Source: a virus
IMG/VR virus record: IMGVR_UViG_3300032073_002450
Coordinates: 1-28,670 of that record
DNA: 28,670 nt
Strand: one strand, 5' to 3'
How positions within the stretch are numbered: position 1 is the first letter of the stretch; each line of letters begins with the position of its first letter. Below are positions 6,983-14,108 of the stretch, in pieces. The position numbers and the translations under genes were made by a program. Below the pieces are notes generated by a model. The model saw only the letters and a list, made by a program, of their open reading frames with translations, made no database searches and was not told the origin of the DNA.

Positions 6983-9094
6983 TTTTTCTTCCTCTATATA
7001 TTTAAATGTGAATGACTTACCTGTATGTTTATCTTTAACATTGTAAGTGTTCTCACACATTTTTAGAATAGGACCAACGGCTTTCATTCCGTCTGGTTTT
7101 ACAAATTCTATTTCTGATTCTGTTTCTAACGCTTCGTCTATCTGAGCTCTAGAATATTCTACTGTATCTAAAGGCTCTTCTGTTGTTACTGATTCTAATG
7201 CTAAAATCATTCTTTGTGTTTCTCTATCGTCAAATATATCATTTAATTCTAATATATTATATGTCAAGAAACCAGATTTACCAAGTGTTTTTCGTAATTG
7301 TTCTATTTGTAACTCTTGTTCAGTAATCATACCGAATGAATCACATGCTTCAACTAAATCATCTCTAGTCGCGTGTCTAGTGCCATATCCTTCTGTATCT
7401 ATACCAACAGCTCTTGGATATGCTTGTGATTTCAGTTTGAATGGTGATTTATTTGCCTCTTTCATCTTCATAGATTTTGAAATTTTCTTTCTTCTATTCT
7501 TTAAATACTTATCTGAATCGTCTGAATCACCGTCATTGTCGATATCATCATCACCTTTACCAACAGGGTCAAGAGCTTCAAGACCCATTCTTTTCATGTG
7601 TTTCTTAATTACTTCTCTTGCATCACCATTTGGATTCTTTTTACCAGCAACATACAAGTCATCAAACAATTCATCATCACCAATAAGATGATACAATTTA
7701 TCAGATGCGTCATCACCATCTTTACCAAGTTTAATTGGTTTTTTCATTAAATTTTGTAATTCTTTCTTTTGTTTAGAAGATTTTGGAAGTGCCCATGTTC
7801 CTTCTTTGATTTTACCTTTAACTAAATCGTCAAGGTTGTTATCTAACCACTGGTCAAACTCGTCTGGGTCATCTGTTCTAATTTCACCAGAGTTCAATGC
7901 CCATGTCATTAAATCATCTTCTGCTTTCTTTGATAATTCAAGATTATTTGACTTTGAAACTTTCTTTAATTCTCTACCATGTTTTCTCATAACATCTTTA
8001 AGTTTCGTTCCTTCTTGAATATCTTCTATCCACCGACTTTTCATCATAGCAGAAGGTAATTGTTGGCTGCTTTTATAAACAGCAGTTAAGTCTACTTCTT
8101 TAAACCTTTTACCTTTCTCATTAGCTGCAACAACTACCCAAGCTTGATAACCTAGTTCTTTTGCTTCAGGATCATAATCAATATTATGAACAAAAATCTC
8201 TGTTGATGAACTCATACCTGTTAGACCCATTTCATCATCTTTTATTGCCTGGAACTTAAATCTATTTTTCTTTGCATAAGTTTGTGCGAATTTTACTATT
8301 TTTAGAGCATCTTTAGTAGAGCATCTGATTTCAAATTCTCTCATTTTATACTTTGATGGAATAACATCACTAAATCTTTCTTGAACATCTTCGGCTTGAG
8401 CTCTAAGCTTTTTTGATCCATAATAGTCTTTAAGGAAATTCTTAGCTACAGCTAATGGTATTTTGTAATCTTTGGCTAACTCTTGAGCTGTAGCACCTTG
8501 TTGAATATCAATAAGAAGATCACCCATTTTACTTTCTTCAATTTCTTCTCTTACTTTTAGTGAGACTAATTTATCTTTCTTCTTAGAAACAACTTTCTTC
8601 CCTTTTTTAAGACCTTTGTATTTTCTTTTATCTTTCTCTGCAACTCGTCTTCTTGTTCCGTCCGATGCAATCCATTCATCTATTGTTTCGTTAAATGGAA
8701 AACCTTTTAAGGGTTCTTTATCAAACTCATGAGATGCATTTAATCCCATAACTTTTTGTGCTAGTTTAACTAATGTATTGACATTAGCCTTTTCCATCTT
8801 TTTCTTATTTTCATCACTAACTTTATCATACGCTTGTGTAATAACACTAGCAGTAAACATATCAATCATTACACCACTGACTTTCTTAGCACCTTTAGTC
8901 TTAACTATATTTTGAAAATCTGGCATTAAATTCTTTTCGTTGAGTTTTTGTTCAGCTACAACAGATTTGTCTTTTGTATAACCCATCTTCTCTGCTTGTT
9001 GAGAGTATCGTGATTGAGCGGGTTGTTTCTTTGTTACTTCTTCGATTGCCTTTCTAAGGTCTTTGAAGTCATTAATGACTGTTGTATTTTTCAT
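6296..9094 (-). CDS. Large modular virion-type protein (932 residues)
   Basis: A 932-residue Lys/Glu-rich protein without a catalytic domain that I can name. Recognisable pieces: a helical N-terminal module (to about 125) with a YDKV...NKK...LVKLAQKVMG pattern; a putative helix-turn-helix near residue 200 (QGATAQELAKDYKIP); a mixed module around 250-350; an Asp-rich EF-hand-like loop at about 520-535 (DDDIDNDGDSDDSDKY); and, at 705-714, VKTFKQIISEA, which resembles a capsid-targeting peptide with a gp21-type site (I-S-E, then A). A good internal start lies at that point (see 6296-6982). It looks like a fused precursor of head-internal proteins, processed on assembly; this is inference. Confidence 0.7.
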   Translation of the reverse strand: MKNTTVINDFKDLRKAIEEVTKKQPAQSRYSQQAEKMGYTKDKSVVAEQKLNEKNLMPDFQNIVKTKGAKKVSGVMIDMFTASVITQAYDKVSDENKKKMEKANVNTLVKLAQKVMGLNASHEFDKEPLKGFPFNETIDEWIASDGTRRRVAEKDKRKYKGLKKGKKVVSKKKDKLVSLKVREEIEESKMGDLLIDIQQGATAQELAKDYKIPLAVAKNFLKDYYGSKKLRAQAEDVQERFSDVIPSKYKMREFEIRCSTKDALKIVKFAQTYAKKNRFKFQAIKDDEMGLTGMSSSTEIFVHNIDYDPEAKELGYQAWVVVAANEKGKRFKEVDLTAVYKSSQQLPSAMMKSRWIEDIQEGTKLKDVMRKHGRELKKVSKSNNLELSKKAEDDLMTWALNSGEIRTDDPDEFDQWLDNNLDDLVKGKIKEGTWALPKSSKQKKELQNLMKKPIKLGKDGDDASDKLYHLIGDDELFDDLYVAGKKNPNGDAREVIKKHMKRMGLEALDPVGKGDDDIDNDGDSDDSDKYLKNRRKKISKSMKMKEANKSPFKLKSQAYPRAVGIDTEGYGTRHATRDDLVEACDSFGMITEQELQIEQLRKTLGKSGFLTYNILELNDIFDDRETQRMILALESVTTEEPLDTVEYSRAQIDEALETESEIEFVKPDGMKAVGPILKMCENTYNVKDKHTGKSFTFKYIEEEKVKTFKQIISEAKFPKKLVRQAMGIVWDKRYAGGNMTGAINAIEKLKKGLSDDPAVSNALRLANESFQSPFFNALSEDDKAAYQAFFNKAMKKFGISSPSELSGEKEKEFYDYIDKNWKADHEEVDEASPLIKNQPSLKQIQKMKADVKKKVKVKHDLVRIQMKNILYVDKKDVRKAEQQLAKTNYKRDIEVRAEPNREDVDMHKSYKIDGRRTNFREKMRKLGYIKVR

Positions 9095-9098
9095 ATCG

Positions 9099-9377
9099 TT
9101 AGTTTGAATTGATTGCTATACCGACAGCCATTACAGCTGCATTAGCTGCAAACAATTGGTCCGAAGGATCTTTTTGAATGATGGCTTCTTTTTGGCCATC
9201 AAGTGTGAATGTTCCTATATCTGTTCCACCAGATTCTTCTAGTGTTACTAAATATTCTGTGCCGACAGCTGCTGTATTGAACAGTCTAACATATCTGCTA
9301 GAACCAACATTTGATGCTGCTCCGGTAGATGTGCCTAAAGCGGCTTCAGTTGTAATTGGTTTCCATGGGGATGACAT
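9099..9377 (-). CDS. Small virion-type protein
   Basis: A 92-residue beta-rich protein starting MSSPWKPITTEAA, with SSRYVRLFNTA and GTFTLDGQKEAIIQKDPSDQLFA segments and an Ala-rich end. It resembles small structural proteins common in marine phages but no function is established. Two late promoter elements lie upstream, and the start has AAGGAG 11 bases away. Strong late signals and composition suggest an abundant capsid or tail component. Confidence 0.7.
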   Translation of the reverse strand: MSSPWKPITTEAALGTSTGAASNVGSSRYVRLFNTAAVGTEYLVTLEESGGTDIGTFTLDGQKEAIIQKDPSDQLFAANAAVMAVGIAINSN

Positions 9378-9402
9378 TGTAATTTTTCTCCTTGTTATAT
9401 TC

Positions 9403-9426
9403 TATTTATATATATCTATATTTATA
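9403..9426 (-). promoter_or_regulatory. Tandem T4-type late promoters
   Basis: Two perfect TATAAATA elements (9403-9410 and 9419-9426), 16 bases apart, lie between the stop at 9437 and the start at 9377. The proximal one would give a leader of about 20 bases containing the AAGGAG site. Confidence 0.7.
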
Positions 9427-9436
9427 AAGTAAAATC

Positions 9437-9817
9437 TTAGTTGATATATTTGTTAAATAATGCGTCTCTTGTATTAGTATATTCTGTATCGTCTTCTAAT
9501 TTCATCTTTATTAAATCTAATTTATGTTCAAAATCTCCAGTTCTTTCTGGAGTTGTTCCACTTCTATCAACAGGTTGTGCTGTTGTTTTTAATTCATTTG
9601 GAATAGTCCAAATAAATGTATCTGTTTCTTCTGGTGTTTGTGATGAATAATCATCAGCTTCAAGAGCTGTAAAATCTGAATCTTGATCTGGTGTTGTTCT
9701 TGTGTAGATAGTTTTCTTTGGTATAACTCCTTTATAGACGCCTACTGTAATTGTAATTGAATGAGTTTCACCACCACTAGTTCTCTGAAAATCGTATGTT
9801 GTATGAGTGCTTAACAT
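9437..9817 (-). CDS. Hypothetical virion-type protein
   Basis: A 126-residue acidic, Thr-rich protein with an N-terminal beta-rich half (HSITITVGVYKGVIPKK) and a helical C-terminal segment (HKLDLIKMKLEDD). It is unrecognised. The start overlaps the end of the upstream gene by seven bases. Neighbours on both sides look structural, so it may be a minor tail or capsid protein. Confidence 0.6.
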   Translation of the reverse strand: MLSTHTTYDFQRTSGGETHSITITVGVYKGVIPKKTIYTRTTPDQDSDFTALEADDYSSQTPEETDTFIWTIPNELKTTAQPVDRSGTTPERTGDFEHKLDLIKMKLEDDTEYTNTRDALFNKYIN

Positions 9818-10686
9818 GATTGGAATCCTGACCCATGATCAGCATATGCTAATTGGTGTAACCAGACTTCAACACTAGCTGTGCCTGATACTCCAGATAT
9901 TCCCCCAAAACCAAACTTAAATCCATTTTGGTATGTAGCATATCCAGATGTTCCGGGTCCAGCTTCTGATACTCCACCACATTGAACTCTATAACCTATT
10001 TTTGTTGAACCCAAGTTATTAGTGCTAATAGCTCCACCTGAAACTGTTGTCGTTGAACCACCACCAAGATAACCACCACCAGTTGTATTAGTTCCAGGCG
10101 TTACAGTCACAGAACAAGTTGTTGGAAGTGATTGACCTGTCCCTGCAGTTATTCTTGCTACCTCTGTTGCTCCAGAAAAAGCAGTTGTGGAATTACCATG
10201 ATCATATCCAAATGAATCACCAATCCAAATACCACTAGTAACTTCTGCAACATAAATTCTAATTGAACTGCCCACTTTTTGACAATATATATCATTACCA
10301 CATCCACTTACTACAAAACAACCCGTATTGACTACACTTCTTGTAGTTCTAACTGCTGGCCATGTATTATCACCTAAGTTTACCTGTCCGTCTGTTCCGG
10401 GATCAAATCCTACCCACTCACTCATTGAATGTGGTGCTGCGTTTAATCCATTTACACCTTGACCTTGTGCTGATGTAACTGTAGACCCACTTCTTCCATC
10501 TAAATCACTACCGTAATAGGCTGTTAGATCAAAAGTTCCATACTCTGAACTAGTTGAACTTGAATCAGTAGGGAAAGGTAATTTCATCTGTGCACCAGCT
10601 AAAGTTGATAAAGATAAATTACTATTACCTATTCCTTTCTCGGCTGCTATGGTTGAAAAACCTACATTAGTTGATGCGATTGTCAT
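9811..10686 (-). CDS. Probable tail/structural protein
   Basis: A 291-residue protein rich in Gly, Ser and Thr, with an N-terminal pattern (LSLSTLAGAQMKLPFP, then PHSMSEWVGF) that recurs in phage tail-associated proteins. The rest is beta-rich with glycine-rich runs (GGGYLGGGSTTT), as in fibres or receptor-binding tips. Six or more cysteines (such as CFVVSGCGNDIYC) are unusual for a cytoplasmically assembled protein. Its ATG overlaps the stop of the kinase gene by one base (TAATG). Receptor binding is inference. Confidence 0.6.
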   Translation of the reverse strand: MTIASTNVGFSTIAAEKGIGNSNLSLSTLAGAQMKLPFPTDSSSTSSEYGTFDLTAYYGSDLDGRSGSTVTSAQGQGVNGLNAAPHSMSEWVGFDPGTDGQVNLGDNTWPAVRTTRSVVNTGCFVVSGCGNDIYCQKVGSSIRIYVAEVTSGIWIGDSFGYDHGNSTTAFSGATEVARITAGTGQSLPTTCSVTVTPGTNTTGGGYLGGGSTTTVSGGAISTNNLGSTKIGYRVQCGGVSEAGPGTSGYATYQNGFKFGFGGISGVSGTASVEVWLHQLAYADHGSGFQSC

Positions 10687-11045
10687 TACTTACCTCTTAA
10701 TTTACCTATTCTATCTCGTTCAGCTTTCTTTGCACCTGGTAATAATTTCTTAGTTAATTTAGCAATTGCGGCTTTCTTCTTGTCTAATTTTTTACCTAAC
10801 TGAACTTTTTGTGAAATTGTTAATTGACTCAAAGGTATCCCTCCAGACAATTTCATAGCTACTTTATTTCTAGCCATCATACCTGCTTTCTTTAACATAT
10901 CATCAGGTCCTTTCATTCTCATTGCCTTTTTCTTTGCTGATCGTGCTCTTTTCTTAGCAGTCCTTTTAGCAACTCTACCTCTTGCTAGTCTCTGTTGCAT
11001 GTTTAATGCTTCTTGCATTTCAATGTATTCTTTAAATGAGTCCAT
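10686..11045 (-). CDS. Possible nested gene: basic 119-residue internal protein
   Basis: Inside the kinase gene and in its frame, an ATG at 11045 follows a perfect TATAAATA (11054-11061) by eight bases. The product would be MDSFKEYIEMQEA followed by the basic domain. The same layout, an ATAAATAC element just before ATG and a (M)xSF peptide, occurs at the start of the 820-residue protein (16570). It may be a functional nested gene or a relic of fusion. Confidence 0.5.
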   Translation of the reverse strand: MDSFKEYIEMQEALNMQQRLARGRVAKRTAKKRARSAKKKAMRMKGPDDMLKKAGMMARNKVAMKLSGGIPLSQLTISQKVQLGKKLDKKKAAIAKLTKKLLPGAKKAERDRIGKLRGK

Positions 11046-11753
11046 TATACTAGTATTTATATCCTCTTTTACTGACGAATCCATACCTCTTTTAACAGCT
11101 GCTATCCACTCTAGAGCTGATGCATTAGGTTTTTTAGACCATGTTGTCAACTTACCCGCCACACTAATATCTATCGAACCACCATTATTTACTATCTCAT
11201 GATAATCTCTACCCATTTTTTTCTGTAATAACTTTTTAACAGTCTGTGCGGATTTATGTGATTGTTCTACTACTCTTGGTGGTATAGTTCTAGCTCTTTC
11301 ATTGTTTCTCTGTAATGCTACATCTAAATCTGTTTGTATGAATATAGATTTTACATCATATCCAGCTGATTTTAATTCTCTATACATTCTAAATGTTTTA
11401 CCTTGATCACCTGATGTTGAATCAATTATAATACCCATTCTTGCATCAATCAATGACTTGTATCGTTTATCAGTTAAACCCTTAGCAGCCATTCTGGCCA
11501 CTTCTCTATCTTCTGTTTCGTTCTCTGGCATCTTTAATGATAGACCTTTTCGTTTCATCAACAGTTCAAAATACTGATCTGAATTAACAACTACTAATCC
11601 AAGAGTTTTAAGTCCTAGTTTCTTTGCAACATAAGATTTACCACTACCTGGTCCACCTGCTAAAATAATAGCTTTGAATATTCCGGGATCATTTACACCC
11701 TCGTCTAAGTCTAATACTAAGTCTTCTTCCTTATAATTAAGAATCGATTCCAT
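10686..11753 (-). CDS. P-loop kinase fused to a basic virion-type domain
   Basis: A 355-residue protein. Residues 28-190 are a P-loop kinase of the Zeta-toxin/polynucleotide-kinase-like type: Walker A GGPGSGKS (33-40), VVVNSDQYFE, IIIDSTSG and an R-rich lid (ERARTIPPR). Residues 237-355 are very basic (VAKRTAKKRARSAKKK) and begin MDSFKEYIEMQEA, resembling a capsid-targeting peptide. The start at 11753 has AGAGGAA six bases upstream; a start at 11813 would overlap the previous gene by 77 bases. It overlaps that gene by 17 bases. The kinase substrate (nucleic acid end, nucleotide or sugar) cannot be told. The basic domain may bind DNA in the head. Confidence 0.75.
   Translation of the reverse strand: MESILNYKEEDLVLDLDEGVNDPGIFKAIILAGGPGSGKSYVAKKLGLKTLGLVVVNSDQYFELLMKRKGLSLKMPENETEDREVARMAAKGLTDKRYKSLIDARMGIIIDSTSGDQGKTFRMYRELKSAGYDVKSIFIQTDLDVALQRNNERARTIPPRVVEQSHKSAQTVKKLLQKKMGRDYHEIVNNGGSIDISVAGKLTTWSKKPNASALEWIAAVKRGMDSSVKEDINTSIMDSFKEYIEMQEALNMQQRLARGRVAKRTAKKRARSAKKKAMRMKGPDDMLKKAGMMARNKVAMKLSGGIPLSQLTISQKVQLGKKLDKKKAAIAKLTKKLLPGAKKAERDRIGKLRGK
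11054..11061 (-). promoter_or_regulatory. Internal T4-type late promoter
   Basis: A perfect TATAAATA inside the kinase coding region. With T4 spacing, transcription would begin near 11048, about three bases before the internal ATG at 11045, giving a nearly leaderless message. Confidence 0.5.
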
Positions 11754-12906
11754 ATTTCCTCTTTGCCATTTGCATTGCTGTTCCGTGCATGATTGAATCA
11801 GCCTTGTCACCATATTGTTTTATAAAATTTTCTCGTTCTTTTTTAAGTTCTTTATACATCTTTTCTTTATATTTTAAAACTTCTTTTGGTAAGTCTTCTG
11901 CTTCTTTAACTGAGTTCTTTACCCACTTAACAATGGGTTCATAAGGAGTAGATATCTGTGCATACTCTCTACCTTCGTCTGTCCCCCACTCATGTTTAGA
12001 AGTATCATATATCTCATACATAAAGTCTGGAAAATCTTCTGTTATTCCCATACCTTTTTGAACAGCTTTGTATAATTGTTTACCAAGTCTATATCTTTTT
12101 GGTAATGCATCAATAAATTCTTTTTCTTGACTTAGACTTGCCATTTGTCTCATTTTAGAGGCTGACATACCTACATCACCTTCTGCATCTGGATCTCTTT
12201 CTCCAGCAGATATAACACTAATACTTTTGAAATTATAATATCCATGTCTCGCTTTAACACCATTATATTTCTTTAACAAATTATCAAATTCTCTAATTCT
12301 ATCTGAACCAACAACCATTTGTATCATTCTATATCCATCATCATATAAATCTACAACTACATCAAAAACTGTTCTTGCAGTAGTTGAAGATACATTGATA
12401 CCTCTTGGTAACATAGGATTCATAAACTTACGAATCTGTGCGTTTGTTAAAGGATTCTTTGTCTTATCTGTTGTATGAGAAGTGTATATTTTTACATCAT
12501 GTCCTTTAGAAATTGCTTTCATCTTTGCGGCTAACTTCATGTGTCCAACAGTTGGTGGATTGAATCTACCAAAACTAAATGTAACTCCTTTATCTGTTCC
12601 TTCTGTTATTTGATTGAATGATTTTAATTCAAGTTCTTCGAATTTGAAATCTAACATCTTCTCTATAGTCTTGTCTTTTTGTTTAGTATACCAAGCAAGT
12701 TCACCTGCTAATACTAATTTATCTGGATATGTTAAAGTATCAAACCATTTTTTAAAATCTTTATAACCTCTCTTAGCAAATATACGAGCTCTTTTGGCTA
12801 ACTTAAACAAATCTATATCGTTAAGTTTATTAACATCTTTTATCATGTTGTCAAAACCTTTGACAGCTAATTTTAAAAAGTTATCTCTATCTTTTTTTAT
12901 ACTCAT
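11737..12906 (-). CDS. NMNAT-like nucleotidyltransferase with N-terminal extension
   Basis: A 389-residue protein. Residues 108-270 form a cytidylyltransferase/NMNAT-type fold: FGRFNPPTVGH (113-122, the T/HxGH nucleotide-binding motif), MVVGSDRIREF and GMSASKMRQ, equivalent to the ISSTxxR motif. It would transfer AMP or CMP from a nucleotide triphosphate, possibly making NAD. Residues 1-93 are an extra helical domain, followed by LKSFNQITEG (94-103), which resembles a capsid-targeting peptide with a gp21-type cut after Glu102. The C-terminal 50 residues (FIKQYGDKADSIMHGTA) are a short helical motif seen in related phage proteins (from memory). The ATG at 12906 overlaps the upstream stop by one base and is preferred over a TTG at 12918. 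Confidence 0.75.
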   Translation of the reverse strand: MSIKKDRDNFLKLAVKGFDNMIKDVNKLNDIDLFKLAKRARIFAKRGYKDFKKWFDTLTYPDKLVLAGELAWYTKQKDKTIEKMLDFKFEELELKSFNQITEGTDKGVTFSFGRFNPPTVGHMKLAAKMKAISKGHDVKIYTSHTTDKTKNPLTNAQIRKFMNPMLPRGINVSSTTARTVFDVVVDLYDDGYRMIQMVVGSDRIREFDNLLKKYNGVKARHGYYNFKSISVISAGERDPDAEGDVGMSASKMRQMASLSQEKEFIDALPKRYRLGKQLYKAVQKGMGITEDFPDFMYEIYDTSKHEWGTDEGREYAQISTPYEPIVKWVKNSVKEAEDLPKEVLKYKEKMYKELKKERENFIKQYGDKADSIMHGTAMQMAKRKYGIDS

Positions 12907-14108
12907 TACTTGTCCCAATTCTTAGCTACAGTAAAGTTATTAAAACTAAACTCTAACTTATCTACTATTTTAACAGCTCCACCTGATTTATCAATAGCCA
13001 CATATCCTTCAGGATTAACAACTTTAAGGCCGTTAGGAGTCTTAACAAAAGTCTTCGCTAAACCCTTAGCTGAATCAAGTTGATTTAATAACATTAATTT
13101 GGCCTCTATCATATACTTAATGAAGTCAACTACTTCTTTTAATGTTGATGTCGCCTTTCTTATCTCTGCCAAATGCATTTTTAAATTCTGTTTAGATGTC
13201 GGTGTATCACCTTTATTCTTTATCCACCAGTCATTAAAATGTTTAAAATACATCTGAACTACATTACCCGAAGCTGGTAGTGATTTACCTGCTCTTGTAT
13301 ATGTATTTAGATAAGTTTTAAACCCAGCTCCAGGTGGAATTTTATCTTGCCATCTAAGAAATGCATTGAACTTTCCTGAATTTATTTTTCCGAATTTCTT
13401 GCCTGCGTTAGACAATACTTTAGTTACTGCAATTGTATCTTTTGCTGTAAAGGTTGCTCTTCCGGATACATCTTTAAATGTTGCATCATCTTGCCATACA
13501 TTAGATGAACTACCTGGTATCTTAGCACCAAAAGTTGCTTTTAAATTTTCTATTGAATCACCCTTATATGTTGTATGCCATACAACACCAATATTAGCAC
13601 TATTAATTTCTCTACCGATCTTTGAATCTACAGGGACAGCATACATAATCGTATTTGGTTGAAATGTATAATGTGATACACCATCAATGTCTGTAGTATC
13701 TACATCATCTGTAAACATTAAATCACCTTGAAGTATTTCTTTCATACCAAGTTTACTAAACTCTGCTAATGATACTTTAAGTTTTGCTGCTAGTTCACCA
13801 CTCTTATCATTATCAATATCTTCATCTGTATGATAATATGCCGTGTCTGCTTTCCTTTTCCTGAATAAACTTTTTGTGGCTACAAAGAATTTTCCTGTTT
13901 CAGGGTGTGGTCCGGCGAATACAGCTGGAGCTCCATCCCATTTGACTGTAACATTTAATTTTTTCTTTGAACTACTAGCGAACATATCTCTTAATGCTCT
14001 AAGAAAGTTTATAGAACTACGACCACCAGCAATACCAAAATTTAGAATCTCGTCTTCTAAATGTTCTAAGTGTAAATTTTTACCGGCTGCTTCTGTTAAA
14101 AATTCCAT
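12906..14108 (-). CDS. Ligase-type covalent nucleotidyltransferase family protein
   Basis: A 400-residue protein with features of the DNA/RNA ligase and capping superfamily. VKWDGAPAVF (motif I KxDG, Lys56) is followed by FFVATKSLF, a motif III-like ILQGDLMF, NPEGYVAI (motif IV, Glu367) and VKIVDKLEF (motif V). From memory it matches a family of unknown function (DUF6267) in marine T4-like phages. The start MEFLTEAAGK gives an L-T-E/A site after Glu6 that fits gp21 cleavage. Lys56 would carry AMP or GMP. No C-terminal OB-fold is obvious, so sealing activity is uncertain. Start and stop overlap the neighbours by one base each (TAATG). Confidence 0.7.
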   Translation of the reverse strand: MEFLTEAAGKNLHLEHLEDEILNFGIAGGRSSINFLRALRDMFASSSKKKLNVTVKWDGAPAVFAGPHPETGKFFVATKSLFRKRKADTAYYHTDEDIDNDKSGELAAKLKVSLAEFSKLGMKEILQGDLMFTDDVDTTDIDGVSHYTFQPNTIMYAVPVDSKIGREINSANIGVVWHTTYKGDSIENLKATFGAKIPGSSSNVWQDDATFKDVSGRATFTAKDTIAVTKVLSNAGKKFGKINSGKFNAFLRWQDKIPPGAGFKTYLNTYTRAGKSLPASGNVVQMYFKHFNDWWIKNKGDTPTSKQNLKMHLAEIRKATSTLKEVVDFIKYMIEAKLMLLNQLDSAKGLAKTFVKTPNGLKVVNPEGYVAIDKSGGAVKIVDKLEFSFNNFTVAKNWDK

